Below, piece by piece: positions 1-10,851 of a DNA stretch of 42,184 nucleotides. The first letter of the stretch is position 1. Each line of letters opens with the position of its first letter. The notes under the pieces were generated by a model, which did not search any database, had not been told where the DNA came from, and worked only from the letters and a program-made list of their open reading frames with translations. This DNA is from Paramacrobiotus richtersi (lineage: Eukaryota; Tardigrada; Eutardigrada; Parachela; Macrobiotidae). Made by a program: the position numbers and the translations under genes. The stretch is taken from positions 1 through 42,184 of the forward strand of contig JAQGAU010000093.1 in NCBI GenBank assembly GCA_034698045.1. The letters run 5' to 3'.

Positions 1-1442
1 TTTCATAATAACATACGTTTTCTTGGCAGCCGGCTTTCCCATCACTTGTAACAATATTGAATTGCGACCGGTATAAAATATAAATCATGATCTCTGTGAT
101 ATCTGACTCATAAGCTCAGCGCAGACGTTGCAAAGAGCAATTGGCTTCTTTTCTTTGGTCAGTGTTTACTTTTACAAGAACCTTCCACCACCCTAACTGG
201 CGGTCATTCAAGTGATAACCGTAAATGCCTGGCCGACTTTGACCGCGAACGGCACAAACAGCCAGCGCAAAGCACAGACGATGCCAACAATAACGTCCAT
301 TGCGTTTTTGCTATACATGGCGTTTCTGGCTGTTTGCCTGAATTGTTATAACTATATACACGCATTGTGTACAAATGATACCAAGACACGCAGTTGTACA
401 ACGAGTTTTCATTATCCACTTCGTATTTTACTTAAAGCAAGCGTTCCGATTTCTTGTTTTTATCAATTTCATATCAAGAAATGACTGGTTGCAATGGGTT
501 TTTAGCGTTCATTTCGGAGCAAATTGATCTCCTGATCCGAAAACCCCAGTCGAAAAATGTAAACTTCCTCCAGTAATAAATTTTTACTAGATTAATTACA
601 ATCTACTTACATGGTAATCCATAGCAGTGTTTGGTTTCGTCGGAGAATAAATTCTGCCACGTGTCGGGCATTTTCCCGTATATCATAAAAACTATGTCAG
701 AGGGAAATGTTGTGCGAGTCAGAAGAAGCTCCCACCGTCATTTTAATCGTACCGTCCCAAAACTTGGTGCAGAATAAAACTGCAAATATGTTAGGAGCAT
801 TACAGCAGGCTCCGTTGACATGTGGACCATGAATTCTTTCAAAGAAATTGCGTAACAAACTATACGCAAGTAGGACGAACTTCTGACTGCAAGAAAGAAA
901 TCAAACAACTTTCAGCGTTTGCTCAGAAAACTGCGGTCTCGTCTCGATATGGCTCGTTATAACCAATGTTCGTTGGCGGAATGCGTCAGGAATATAACCT
1001 TTAACATGTGTTTACGCATTTCTGAACTACAGATACAGTCTTACGTAGAATTGCAGCTCTAGGATTGTACCTTAATTTTAGAGACACATGGAAAACTCTC
1101 TGAGATAACTTTTCTTACGTATGTTGTACATCGAAAACAGTAAAGACTACTCCAAGCAGTACGTTAGACGTTACACTGGTATCGGTGAAAGGTACTCTAG
1201 GCTTTTTGACGAGTTCGGCGTACGAGGACCGCGGTCCCCAAACCTCTCGGTAAAAATGTGGGAACAGCTCAAAACTGCGCAAATGAGAAGTGCAACCGAC
1301 GACATTCTGCGTTAGCCAATTTCGTCACAGGTTCATGATTCACAGAGAGGTCGGAGTAGGACTGCATCTTTGGGCGGATGGCGCGGAAGGGTTCATGAAA
1401 TCTGTGTACTCTGGTCGAATGTTTCGATGTGCCCGCACAAAT

Positions 1443-1470
1443 CTAGGTAGGTAGCTGTCTACCTGCCTAG
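1443..1470. repeat. Short hairpin-forming inverted repeat
   Basis: CTAGGTAGGTAG is followed, after a few bases, by its near reverse complement (TCTACCTGCCTAG). This gives a stem of about 12 bp with one mismatch. No gene adjoins it and its role is unknown. Confidence 0.6.
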
Positions 1471-2065
1471 TCCTTCGAAAAGAAGTGCGAGTGGAAGCAA
1501 CTTCCCGGACTCAGTCGCGCGAAAGACTGCTTTATGATACAATTCAATTGATCTATGTTCCGAACTCTGCCGTTTGATCTCTTTAAATGTTCTTTCTGTT
1601 GAAAGTTTTCTGTTCTGTGAAAAGCTTTTAGAGCTGTTGAACTTGTTGAGAAATCGCGTAGTATGCAACTAAACTTACTGCCTCTGGTTAGATCTAAGCC
1701 ACCTCACGAAGTGGAATTGCAAAACCGAAGTTGGCTTGGCGAGAGCAAATCTGATTGGTCGTCAGAAATTTCTGGCGACAGCTCGCCAAATTCTGACTTA
1801 GACTATTGTCCACTTCAGCTTTCAAACGAAGCAGGCAGGATATCGTCGTGGACTCACTATTATACCACAGATAACATCGACGTACGTCACGTGCCAGGTC
1901 GTCATGTTCAGAGGTAGTATGCCCTTTAGATGTGTGCAGTTGGAGTAGTCTCCTTGGCGGGTTCGAAGGAGAGGTCGCACGTGAAAGAGACCAAACAGTT
2001 TTATCACTTTAATGTGTGCTGACGATGCCTCTTGCTTGGAACTGTTGCAACGGTTATGGGCGGGT

Positions 2066-2082
2066 GTTGTTGTTGTTGTTGT
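2066..2082. repeat. (GTT)n microsatellite
   Basis: Five perfect GTT units plus GT. It is a simple repeat in non-coding sequence. Confidence 0.9.
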
Positions 2083-2746
2083 AATATTGTGCAAAGTTTA
2101 CAGCTGTTTACAGCCGGGTTATTTCGAGAGTACTTGTATTTTCAGTAAGGTATCCGGAAGTGATCATTTCTCGTCTGCTGAACTGGTATCAACACGTCGA
2201 AATGGTATCGTAACATGTTGACAAAATTGCGCCATATGTCAATACTTTACTACCACACAGCGAATTAGCTGTGTCAGAATTTCCTATGTTCGTCTCTTGC
2301 ACAGCCAGTTACGTATTGCAGGTAGGGAACCCTAGAACGATCGGTGCGGCCAAGATTCTGTGACTTGTTTATAAATTGATTGTTCCGGCATAATAAGCGG
2401 GTAGATCTGACCACTCCAAGCCCATTGCCGAATTAGTATACTCAATCACTATCTGTACACTGCACTGATATACAGTTGTCATGCATAGCAGACTTAGCAG
2501 TCGAGGGTAATTCCAATCTCGTCCGAATCATATGCACTGCTATTTAAAACCAACAATTATAATCGACTCAATCGGAACTAACAAACAACTTAACGCCAAG
2601 TTGCTGCACTTTACTACAACAGATACAAATTGCTGACCAAAATTGTACGATTAGACAGGTGGCATTGTCGCAGACATTTGATTACCATCGAATAAATAAG
2701 AAGGCGAGCAATTTTTCGGATTGTGAGATGCTGTAAGTTGTTAACC

Positions 2747-3676
2747 TTAAGTGCGCATTGGCTTTTGCGCATTCAAAGACGTCCAAGCGACAAAGAAAAA
2801 CGCCAACGGATCAAACCAGTAAGAGCAGTAAAACAGAACATTGAAAATGTGGTTTGCTACAATTGTTTGGTTAACCTTGAAGATAAGAGCGATAAGACGA
2901 AACAGATTTCCTGGCATCCATGTAAAAAGGACTATTAGCCCCACAAACAAGAATAGCAGGTGGTTTCTGGAACGAAGTCGCTGCCCCGATGGAGTCCGGT
3001 TGCCTGTAATCCTGGACTCCGTCCTTCGCCGTCGCCTCTTCCAGAGCACATAGGGAACAGCGATCGGAATGATCAGCGGAACTGGCGTCGATGCATATCG
3101 TAAAATTACAAACAGTAGTGGAATGCTGCGGGCTAGTAGTACGTCAGCGCTGCAGTCAGTTCCGTTGTACTTGGCCAACGCCACGACTACGTTTGGCAAC
3201 CGCGTTGTGACAACCACAATCGTAGTTACCATGCTTATGGCACAGGCCATTTTCCGGGTGTGATGGGACCGATAATGAGTTGGGAATGTCACCGCCCAGA
3301 CGCGGTTGATTGCGATTTGTACATGCCCAGTGACCGCTGCAGTGGGAACGACCCATACATACAGGAGGTAAATGCCACACAAAAAAGGAGAGTCGTTGAG
3401 GTAAATTTGTCCGGTAGTGAGTAGGACTGTACGCGGGAACACGAATATGATGGATAGCAGCTGTAGGCATAAAATCGAAACAACGTAGATGTTGAAAGGG
3501 GTGCGCAATGATGGCTGGCGCAAGTAATAAGCTAATACAGCTATGGTCATAATGAAGGAAACGCTGAACTGGACCAAAAGCACAATTCGGATACTTGTTT
3601 CCAACAATGTCGGTTGCGCGAAGTTGCTTAACGTACAGTTTGCAACACGATGTGAACAGTTGGTGGAATTGTTCAT
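2747..3676 (-). CDS. Class A GPCR-like receptor 1 (intronless)
   Basis: Predicted seven-helix plasma-membrane receptor of 309 residues with unknown ligand. The start chosen is the ATG at 3676 (MNNSTNC), because all four paralogues begin there; the codons just upstream in frame (TTG, CTC) are not good starts. The short N-terminus has N-glycosylation sequons (NNST, NCT). TM segments lie at about 30-52, 62-84, 99-122, 143-164, 186-211, 239-265 and 275-298. C100 at the top of TM3 and C175 in extracellular loop 2 form the usual disulfide pair. The DRY position reads NRV (124-126). TM6 has TWMP (252-255), and the NPxxY position reads DPLAF (289-293). An RRRRR run at 214-218 starts intracellular loop 3. 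Intronless tandem arrays are typical of chemoreceptor-like expansions, but that role is inference. Confidence 0.88.
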   Translation of the reverse strand: MNNSTNCSHRVANCTLSNFAQPTLLETSIRIVLLVQFSVSFIMTIAVLAYYLRQPSLRTPFNIYVVSILCLQLLSIIFVFPRTVLLTTGQIYLNDSPFLCGIYLLYVWVVPTAAVTGHVQIAINRVWAVTFPTHYRSHHTRKMACAISMVTTIVVVTTRLPNVVVALAKYNGTDCSADVLLARSIPLLFVILRYASTPVPLIIPIAVPYVLWKRRRRRTESRITGNRTPSGQRLRSRNHLLFLFVGLIVLFTWMPGNLFRLIALIFKVNQTIVANHIFNVLFYCSYWFDPLAFFFVAWTSLNAQKPMRT

Positions 3677-4210
3677 GTCGAGCAATATTACGTGAATAAA
3701 TGCGAACGGGATAAATCCTTGTATGCAAATAATGATTACTTAGCGAAGCAAAGTCCCGATACTGTAGCAAAGTTTGTGCAAAGCCAAATGTAGAAGATTG
3801 TTGCAAGCGGAAGGGCTGCTGAACCTGTTTGCTTACTCTGAAGAACGTTTCCGAAACCAGCATGCGAGAATAGAAGATATTGACAGTCCGCCACGGATTA
3901 TCCAAAGGATTAGTACATTTGATGACATTCAAGCCTCGTTGGACTTCAACCGGCAAATACGTCAATGACGACTCAATTCTGTGATAACTTCCGGTACTGG
4001 GTCCAAAAATAACAGGGACAAAAAGTAATTATCCGATCACCCATAAAGCTCTAACAAGGCAAAATAAACAGGAAGTTGAAGCTGAAGACGGAAAACGCCA
4101 ATTTACATATGCATGCATTACTTCATGGAACCTGATACAAATTTACACAATTACGCGGTACTGGAAACTCATTTTTACAATGACATCCGGTAATCAAGCC
4201 AAGAATAACA
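3677..4210 (-). promoter_or_regulatory. GPCR 1 leader cassette with conserved 5' splice site
   Basis: This sequence upstream of receptor 1 is shared, though diverged, with the regions upstream of the other three receptors and with an orphan copy near 14 kb. On the minus strand it carries a donor-like GTGATC (4035-4040) in the same place as GTAATC/GTAAAT in the other cassettes. This suggests a non-coding first exon and an intron ending just before the ATG. The acceptor is not certain. A second shared stretch, whose plus-strand core is CCAAGAATAACAC, lies near 4180-4205. Confidence 0.5.
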
Positions 4211-5637
4211 CCACTCAAAATTATTAATCTGTTTATCTGTGGCAAAGCCCAGGTGAATTGTTACAGACATGCATGCATTTGCAGTTTACCAAAATCTGCC
4301 CGTTAAGGGAAGGTTTGCGCAGTGTCATAAGTACACCTTTGATACATAAGTATCGCTTGTATCGGGAAGCCCGCGCGCCTGTGGGCATTGCACTGCCCTC
4401 TGTCATAATTTATAACTGCTAGCTTCGATGCATATTTCCCAGAAATCCGTTTATGATCGCGATTATTCCGCTGGCCGCGAAAAGTTTGAGATTGGTTCAG
4501 AAAGTTCGTGATAGATACGTACGTGCATTTATCAAGAAGTTTCAAGAAGTTATTTGAAAAAGCAAGTTATTTGAGAGGCAAAGCTTTTAACCTCTATTAT
4601 ACAACAATCGCACGTTACGTTCACAGAAGAATTTCTGGACATTGTGTACAAATGTTCTGGCTACTATAAATCATAGCTGAGGCTAGTGCAATGTTCGCAG
4701 CTGCGCGGATGTTGGACGTTTACAGTCCATTTGCCAATGAAAGTTTCTTCACTGTGTGCATCCGGTTTTAGTCCGCATCGGGCGCCCGCTTCTTCCAGAA
4801 ACGTTTTGACTGCGGGACCTTAATTTTCAAAAGTCACGACATCGATCGGCTGTATAATACAACGATCACGTAGCGGACAGCAACTCCACCCATACCGAGG
4901 CTCTCCATTGTGGCTCCGCGCAAGATCCTCGCAGAGTCAGAACAATATATTTTGAATGCCACTGAAACACCGGAGAGCATAAAAAAAATGAATGGACTAC
5001 CGCTGCGAAAAAGGCGACAGAAGTGATTCATGGAAGGAGGAGAAAATCTAAACGTACTGCACGAAAACTCTATACGTATTTATGTCCCTGTGGTATCCGT
5101 CGTTGCGAACAAAAGTTTAGGGCTGTAAAAAAATATTAAGTACAGTGTTTTTGTTGACTTCAGGCTCCGAACACAAAGAGCAGGAGCGAATATACGATTA
5201 GTCAATAACTGTCAGTTTTCATCGTCTAAGTAAAGACTACCGCAGAGGAGGCGCATTCGCTCGTATTGACCGTTTCAAGGAATGCGCCGATAAAATCTAC
5301 AATATTATAATGTTGCCAACAGCTGCGTTTGTAAGTTACTGGCATACCAGTTTCGAGTTCATAACCCAATCTGTCTTCGTTCTCCTGGAAACCGATCTCC
5401 TCAAGCTCCTTTCGGGAACTTGGATAGCCGTTACTGAAATCTTAGTCTATTAGCAGGCTTTGGTTGGCTGACGTTTCGTACTTTTATTAGACATCGCTAG
5501 TACTGTTTCACCTCGGGCACTGGCCATGGCGCATCATGTCAATATGCCTGTCAATTAAACCAGGAAGAAAAGTGCTTTGTCCGAATGTTTGCTGTCTCCT
5601 CTGCAAGTCTGATACAGGTGACCAAGCATTTTGCTCA
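4211..5637. other. Intergenic, no gene recognised
   Basis: Only short, unmatched open frames are present (for example about 4303-4545 and 4834-5031, both minus). I see no homology to the receptor, serpin or eight-TM families found elsewhere in the window. Confidence 0.5.
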
Positions 5638-7802
5638 CAAGGAACTATCCCAGCCCCTGTATTCAAAAAAAATTTTAGACATTCGTGTGGATACAGAGTG
5701 ATCCCGGAACTCTAAAAAAATAATATTGGCTGCTGTGAAGCAGTTGGGCCCCTTTGGGGCAATTAGCTACAGGCACATGCCCCATTTAAGACAGCCCACT
5801 TTCCGCGCTCTCCCCGCCCTCTCTCAGACTGGCGGAATGGTCAAGCCGGATGTTGACACGCAGCACAATGTAGCCGCCGGTACTTATACAGTTTAAAGTT
5901 ATTGCTCAATATGTGATACATATTGTTATTGATACTGATAATAAGAAATAGCTAAAACAGACAGCCGGAGCCTGCAGGTACACCGCTACGCCATATATAG
6001 TCAATGATATCAGATGATTTTGTTATATGTATCTCTAATACTATTGAGACTGACAATAAGGAATACAAATGCATGGCGCTTCAGCCTGCATTACGAGTTT
6101 GGAACAGTACTTCCGGCAGGTATATAAAGGTGTCAAAAATCGCTTGTGCTAGTCAAAAAAGTGATACTACTAGTCGGACACAAGGAAGTTATGCGCCGCT
6201 TATTTACATATTTCCCATACGAACCGAACTATTGTGACCATATCTCGCTGCGTGTAAACAATTACTGCCTCACTCCGATCCCATATATGTCGTTTACTTT
6301 ATCGTGTTGGTAGTTTTGGTTTCAGTTTTTAGTACAGATATAATTGCCCTAGTGGTTTTTGCGCCCGCTTCGTGTATCATTCCCAATAAAGATATGGATT
6401 TTTATATACTTAGTTTACGATATATGCAACCACCACAATTTAAATCCCGCAAACTCCATGCACGTTTCAACATCCTGAACATTGATTTGTCAACATTTCC
6501 CGTTAGAATCAAATCTGTAATACTATACACAGACGCAGATACTTCAAGTACTGGTACTAAAGTATTATATTAACCAGTCTGTACCGTACTACAGTAACTT
6601 ACTGATGTTTTCGACCCGCGGATCAGCCGTTGTTCATCCATATGTATGTAGTTAGCCTTACGAGTTTATAAATTAACGTAAATATGCTGTATACCGCACA
6701 ACGCTGTTGCCAACAACATAACCAGAAAAATAACACATATTACGCGGAGCACGTAACCTACGTATGTGATACAGTAGGTGCACCTTCTGAGCACTGTATT
6801 ACTGCGGCACGGGCAGAGCTTAGCTGGTGGGACACTTTCTCATTTGGCCGATATCACGAAATGTCGGCCGACCCAGTGGTTGCAAAAATTTCAAACAGTA
6901 CTCAATATGTGAACAAAGTTTTAGCGAACAACTTTTCTCTCTGTACGTTTGGAAAGGATTTCATGCCCACGAAATACTTGCAAATTATCCACGTCACATG
7001 TGCCTGTAGCTAATTACCTATTGTAACGTATGCTATGTACAGTATATGTCTACGTATTATGTCTACGTCTACCTGTACAATCAGCCGTCATAACTGGCGG
7101 CTGGTTTGTGGATCTGGTGTCATTTAGATTTACACCGAATGCCTACAATCAAAAACTCTGATATGAAGACATTTCAGCAGGATTAAAACGGAAGTACGGA
7201 AGGGAAAAGGGACCCCGTCGAGGGGCAGCGGGAGATGTATTAAACAATTCCCGCATTGTTTTGTATGGAGTACTGTTAAACACAAATACCACAAAAACTG
7301 GGAAAACGACATTAAAACCTATTAAGCCGAAACAACATTGGAGGGATGGAAGGCGTACATAGCCTGTAATTTTGTTCAGTTTATGTAGTGCATATTTCGT
7401 TCCCAAATTATTCGGTTCTGTACCGCACTTCTCATGTCTATAAAATACAGCGAGAATTGTACACCAACAGCCCCCGCAAAGTCTTGAGGTGACTGAAATT
7501 CTGTCATGCGAAATGTTACCTGTACAACAAGCCGACATAACTGGCAACAGGTTTTTCGATCCGGTACTGTTCAGCTTTCGCGCCTACCGTAAAAAGTATG
7601 TGTACATGTATCGAGACATTTCAGCAAAATTGGCGACACCGGTACTTAATACATAGCATGCGTTATAATACGTAATTACATCCGGTGGCCCCAGCTGCTA
7701 CAGAGCAGCCGATACTGTTATTTTAGAGTTGATGGGATCACTCTCTATCCACACAAATGGTTTGGAAATTTTGTGAGTATGGGGCCTGGGATTGATCCCT
7801 TG
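5638..7802. mobile_element. Non-autonomous DNA-transposon-like element with long inverted arms
   Basis: The left arm (about 5638-5782) and the outer right arm (about 7684-7802) are inverted copies of each other, and both match the arms of the element at 10852-11557. They begin CAAGG and end CCCTTG. The inner part of the left arm, containing GCAATTAGCTACAGGCACATG, recurs inverted near 6990-7012, so the right arm has been split by the nested insertion at 7018-7672. Flanking triplets are TCA on the left and GCA on the right, which is not a perfect target duplication. Internal AT-rich sequence has degenerate direct repeats. No transposase is recognisable. Confidence 0.65.
7018..7672. mobile_element. 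Nested element with 21-bp terminal inverted repeats
   Basis: Near the ends, TATTGTAACGTATGCTATGT at 7019 is matched in inverse orientation by TATTATAACGCATGCTATGT (read on the minus strand from 7670), with two mismatches. The heptamer TAATTAC flanks it on both sides (7011-7017 and 7673-7679), consistent with a target-site duplication. Inside, a segment beginning GTACAATCAGCCGTCATAAC (about 7075) recurs directly as GTACAACAAGCCGACATAAC (about 7521). No transposase is seen. It sits inside the right arm of the larger element 5638-7802. Confidence 0.65.
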
Positions 7803-8122
7803 GCAATCCAACCTGGCTACCGCATGGCTACACGCCTTTAGAGGCGTCTCGAAAGCGCCCGAAGGGGCGTACGCTTTGAGCCTTGCGCGTAATAAAGTCG
7901 TACTTCGTCGACGAAACTCTGAAAATCAACAAAAATAGAACAAAACCATGTTTTTCGGATAACTTCAGTTTCCGACAGCTTTGCCCGATAAAAACCGACC
8001 AACAAGACATCGCCAAGTTGTTCCGGGTGCCCATTGTTATGGGGCAAATTTTTTTAATTCGCCAGTTCACCCCACCGCGCCTCAAGCTCGGGTGTGTTTC
8101 AGTTAAGCTGTACTTGTGCACG
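7803..8122. other. 3' flank of GPCR 2, no gene recognised
   Basis: This lies between the transposon-like element and the receptor 2 stop codon. Two minus-strand open frames overlap here, but neither has a recognisable motif or a paralogue in the window. Confidence 0.45.
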
Positions 8123-9049
8123 CTAGGGACGTATCGGCCTTTGCACACTTGGGGTCGACCAAGGGACGAAAAAAAAGGCTAACGGATCAAATAAGTAAGA
8201 GCAGTAAAACAGAACACTGAAAATATGGATTGCTAAAATTGTTTGGTTAATCTTGAAAATCAGAGCGATAAGATGAAACAGATTTCCCGGCATCCATGTA
8301 AGAAGAACTATTATCGCCACCAAAGAGAAGAGCAGGTGATTTCTGGAACGAAGCCGCTGACCCGCTGGAGTCCGGTTGCCTGTGATATGGGACTCCGTCC
8401 TTCGCCGTCGCCTCTTCCAGAACACATAGGGCACAGTTATCGGAATGATCAGCGGAATTGGCGTGGATGCATATCGTATGATTACAAACAATACCGGGAT
8501 GCTGCGGGCTACTAGCAGGTCACTACAGTCCGTTCCGTTATATCTGGCCAACGCCACAGCAACGTTTGGCAACCGCGTTGAGATGATAACAATCGTAGTT
8601 ACCATGCTTATGATACCGGCCATTTTCCGGGAGTGATTAGACCGATAATGAGCTGGGAATGTCACCGCCCAGACACGGTTGATGGCGATCTGCACATGTC
8701 CGGCGGACGCTGCAGTCGGAACGACCCATGCGTACAGGAGGTAAACGCCACACAAAAAAGGAGAGTCGTTGAGGTGAAGTTGTCCGATAGCCAATAGGGA
8801 TGTACGCGGGAACACGAATATGATGGATAGCAATTGCAGGCATAAAAGCCAGACGACATAAATGTTGAAAGGGGTGCGCAACGATGGCTTTTGCAAGTAA
8901 TATGCTAATACAGCTATGGTCAGAATAAAGGAAACGCTGAACTGAACCAAGAGCACGATTCGGATAATTGTTTCCAGCAATGTTGGTTGCGCCGAGCTGG
9001 TCAATGTACAGTTTGTAGCCAGATATGAACAGCCGATTGAATTGTTCAT
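8123..9049 (-). CDS. Class A GPCR-like receptor 2 (intronless)
   Basis: 308-residue paralogue of receptor 1, starting at the conserved ATG (MNNSIGC). The family hallmarks are in the same order: an N-terminal glycosylation region (NNS, NCT), seven hydrophobic segments, a TM3 cysteine in SPFLCGVY, NRVWAV replacing the DRY box, an ECL2 cysteine in NGTDCSD, an RRRRR loop-3 start, TWMPGN in TM6 and DPLAF in place of NPxxY in TM7. The reading frame is intact from ATG to stop. Upstream lies the shared leader cassette, interrupted further out by an inserted element (9471-9917). Ligand and G protein are unknown. Confidence 0.88.
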   Translation of the reverse strand: MNNSIGCSYLATNCTLTSSAQPTLLETIIRIVLLVQFSVSFILTIAVLAYYLQKPSLRTPFNIYVVWLLCLQLLSIIFVFPRTSLLAIGQLHLNDSPFLCGVYLLYAWVVPTAASAGHVQIAINRVWAVTFPAHYRSNHSRKMAGIISMVTTIVIISTRLPNVAVALARYNGTDCSDLLVARSIPVLFVIIRYASTPIPLIIPITVPYVFWKRRRRRTESHITGNRTPAGQRLRSRNHLLFSLVAIIVLLTWMPGNLFHLIALIFKINQTILAIHIFSVLFYCSYLFDPLAFFFVPWSTPSVQRPIRP

Positions 9050-9470
9050 GTCTAGCAGTTTTATGCTGAATACGCTGACGTCTGCGAGTAATCAGTGGTG
9101 ACCAAAACGAAATCCAGACTTAAAACTTCGGCAAAGGTGTGAACGATTCGGAGATTACGGCAAACAAGATGGCTGCTGAACCTGTATGCTAGCTGCAAAC
9201 AAGCGTGCCTGGGGGTACAACGCGGGAATAAATATCTGCAGATGATCTACAGCACAGATATAGCACACGTACAATTGTTGTCCGCCACGCCTCTGTGCAT
9301 ATCGCTACGACCGACAAATACGCAAATAACGGCCCTGTGATAACTTGCGGCAGTGGTTCTAAGAATAACAGAGAAACAAAATTAATTACTTGATTACCTA
9401 TAAAGCTGCAACGAAGCAGATACCAGACATTCGGGATGCGTAGTTAATCCATAGTAGGCTTGTTGTCTAA
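9050..9470 (-). promoter_or_regulatory. GPCR 2 leader cassette with conserved donor site
   Basis: This aligns with the leaders of the other receptors. On the minus strand the donor is TAG|GTAATC, the exon ending at 9398 and the intron beginning at 9397. Several candidate acceptors lie within about 60 nt of the ATG. The outer end of the cassette is cut by the element that starts at 9471, after the triplet TAA. Confidence 0.5.
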
Positions 9471-9917
9471 CAAGGGAGCTGCACGACATTTTACACGCAA
9501 ACAATTCCCAGATTTTTTCTATGATAACATCTAATTATATGGGAAATTAAAACTAGTAGCTGGAGTCCAAACGAAGCCTAGGAGCCGCAGAATAAAATCC
9601 CAAACGATGGGGAAGTTGCTAGTGTCGCCAGTGCTACCGCCCTTTTTTAAGCACGGAAGTAATTGTAGTTGCTACGCAACAGGCGGCGTTGAAATTGCTG
9701 CACAGCGTTGGTTAATGCAGGAAGTGCCATTAGCGTTCACCTCACCAGGGGCGGTCGCAATGGCGACACTGCAACTTCCCGTCTTCCAGATTTTACCCCG
9801 CGGCTCCTGGGCCTCGTTTGGACTTGAAGTAATATTTTTAATTACTCATTCAACCAGATGAACTCGTAAAAAAAATATGATAATTGTTTGCGTGTAAAAT
9901 GTCGTGCAGCTCCCTTG
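9471..9917. mobile_element. Foldback/MITE-like element with CAAGGG ends and TAA duplication
   Basis: The first about 37 bp, from CAAGGGAGCTGCACGACATT, return perfectly inverted at the right end (to 9917). The inverted similarity continues more weakly through most of the 447 bp; for example, GGGAAGTTGC and GTGTCGCC occur in both arms. The triplet TAA flanks both ends (9468-9470, 9918-9920). The sequence outside rejoins to match the uninterrupted receptor leader near 14.1 kb, so the empty site is visible in a paralogue. The CAAGGG terminus and 3-bp duplication link it to the 10852-11557 element. No protein is encoded. Confidence 0.82.
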
Positions 9918-10479
9918 TAAGGAGCGTTTCTGCATGACAACTGACACAATTACGCGTTAACGAAAACGCAATTGTAGGATAAAATCCGGTGATCAGGCCA
10001 AGAATAACACGGAGTATTTGTGTTGAACTACACGTAGTCAAAGATGGGAAATGACATCAAAGGACGAACTCGGCCTCGAGTTCTTCGATTACCAGTGCGG
10101 TAGTCCAGGCAGAAACAGTCTTTGTATGAAGTCTATGGCAAATATCTGCCAGAGACCACACCTCAAGGAGCGAGGAAGGTTGACCTTTTAAAAGCCAGTT
10201 GCATAAATAGTGTTTGCTGCAATGCAGCATATATAATTCAGGCAGGCATCTAAAATTAGACCGGGAAAAGTGACACAAAAATCAACTCAAAAAAGTTGCT
10301 GATATGCGCTGCAAATTGTGATAGCTACGGCAGTTTCGCATTTTCGGTTTAGAAGCCGCAAACTCTCTTGTTCAGGAAACAAGCGCATGTAGATGACATG
10401 ATGCGGTATCCGGAGCACTGATAAAAATGTGGACTTAAAGAAAATAGTCTTTCACAATTTTGTCATAGACACACTCCAG
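9918..10479. other. Distal part of GPCR leader duplication
   Basis: Non-coding sequence that resumes the receptor leader after the insertion. The stretches around 9985-10015 and 10300-10440 match 14166-14195 and 14210-14340. This indicates duplication of the non-coding flank together with the receptors. No gene is recognised. Confidence 0.5.
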
Positions 10480-10851
10480 TCGGCGCTGTGTATCGTAATG
10501 CAGACTAAAGCCCAATCTGTGACCTTTTAGTCAGACCGTTTCCGACAAATCGAATTCAACATGGTGAAGAATAGTTGTCATAACACCAAAAACTTGTGAT
10601 TGGACAAACTCAGTATGATAAAAACACTAATAAATTAGCATTATCAGGGCAAGGTTGATGGTGATCATGTGCGGGAGTTTCTTCTGGATCAAAATCTTGC
10701 TCCATGTCGAAACAGTTATTCTCGTCGTGTGCAAAAGTCCGGTACTTTCTGCCACTATTTATGCAACGCGCAGTTTTAAGAGCAGTTGGTATGATTAGTG
10801 ATTGATTACCTATACTATTAAACATGGCGTCGATATCAGCTCTTGCTCTCA
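10480..10851. repeat. Duplicated non-coding segment, copy A (partner about 18760-19360)
   Basis: Islands of strong identity recur in the same order near 18.8-19.4 kb, for example CATAACACCAAA, GATCATGTGCGGGAGTT, TACTTTCTGCCAC and CAGTTTTAAGAG. Open frames through the islands are broken by length differences that are not multiples of three, so this is unlikely to be a conserved coding exon. The transposon-like element at 10852 inserted at its right edge. Confidence 0.6.

Larger units (their letters stand above)
1..2746. other. No recognisable gene; 3' side of first GPCR
   Basis: I find no coding region here that matches a family I know. Several short open frames exist (for example about 1663-1917 on the plus strand, 84 codons, serine and acid rich), but none has a paralogue in this window or a recognisable motif. 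A small hairpin and a GTT microsatellite are listed separately. The end next to 2747 is the 3' flank of the first receptor gene. Confidence 0.5.

Noticed and set aside
1663..1917. 84-codon plus-strand frame rich in Ser, Asp and Glu
   Set aside because: No motif, no paralogue in the window and no clear gene structure. Chance cannot be excluded.
3156..3965. 269-codon minus-strand frame overlapping receptor 1
   Set aside because: It runs in another frame through the receptor. Similar shadow frames occur over receptors 2-4 at the same place because the receptors are paralogues, and it has no protein motif.
7828..8148. 106-codon minus-strand frame overlapping the end of receptor 2
   Set aside because: It overlaps the receptor coding end in a different frame and matches nothing I know.
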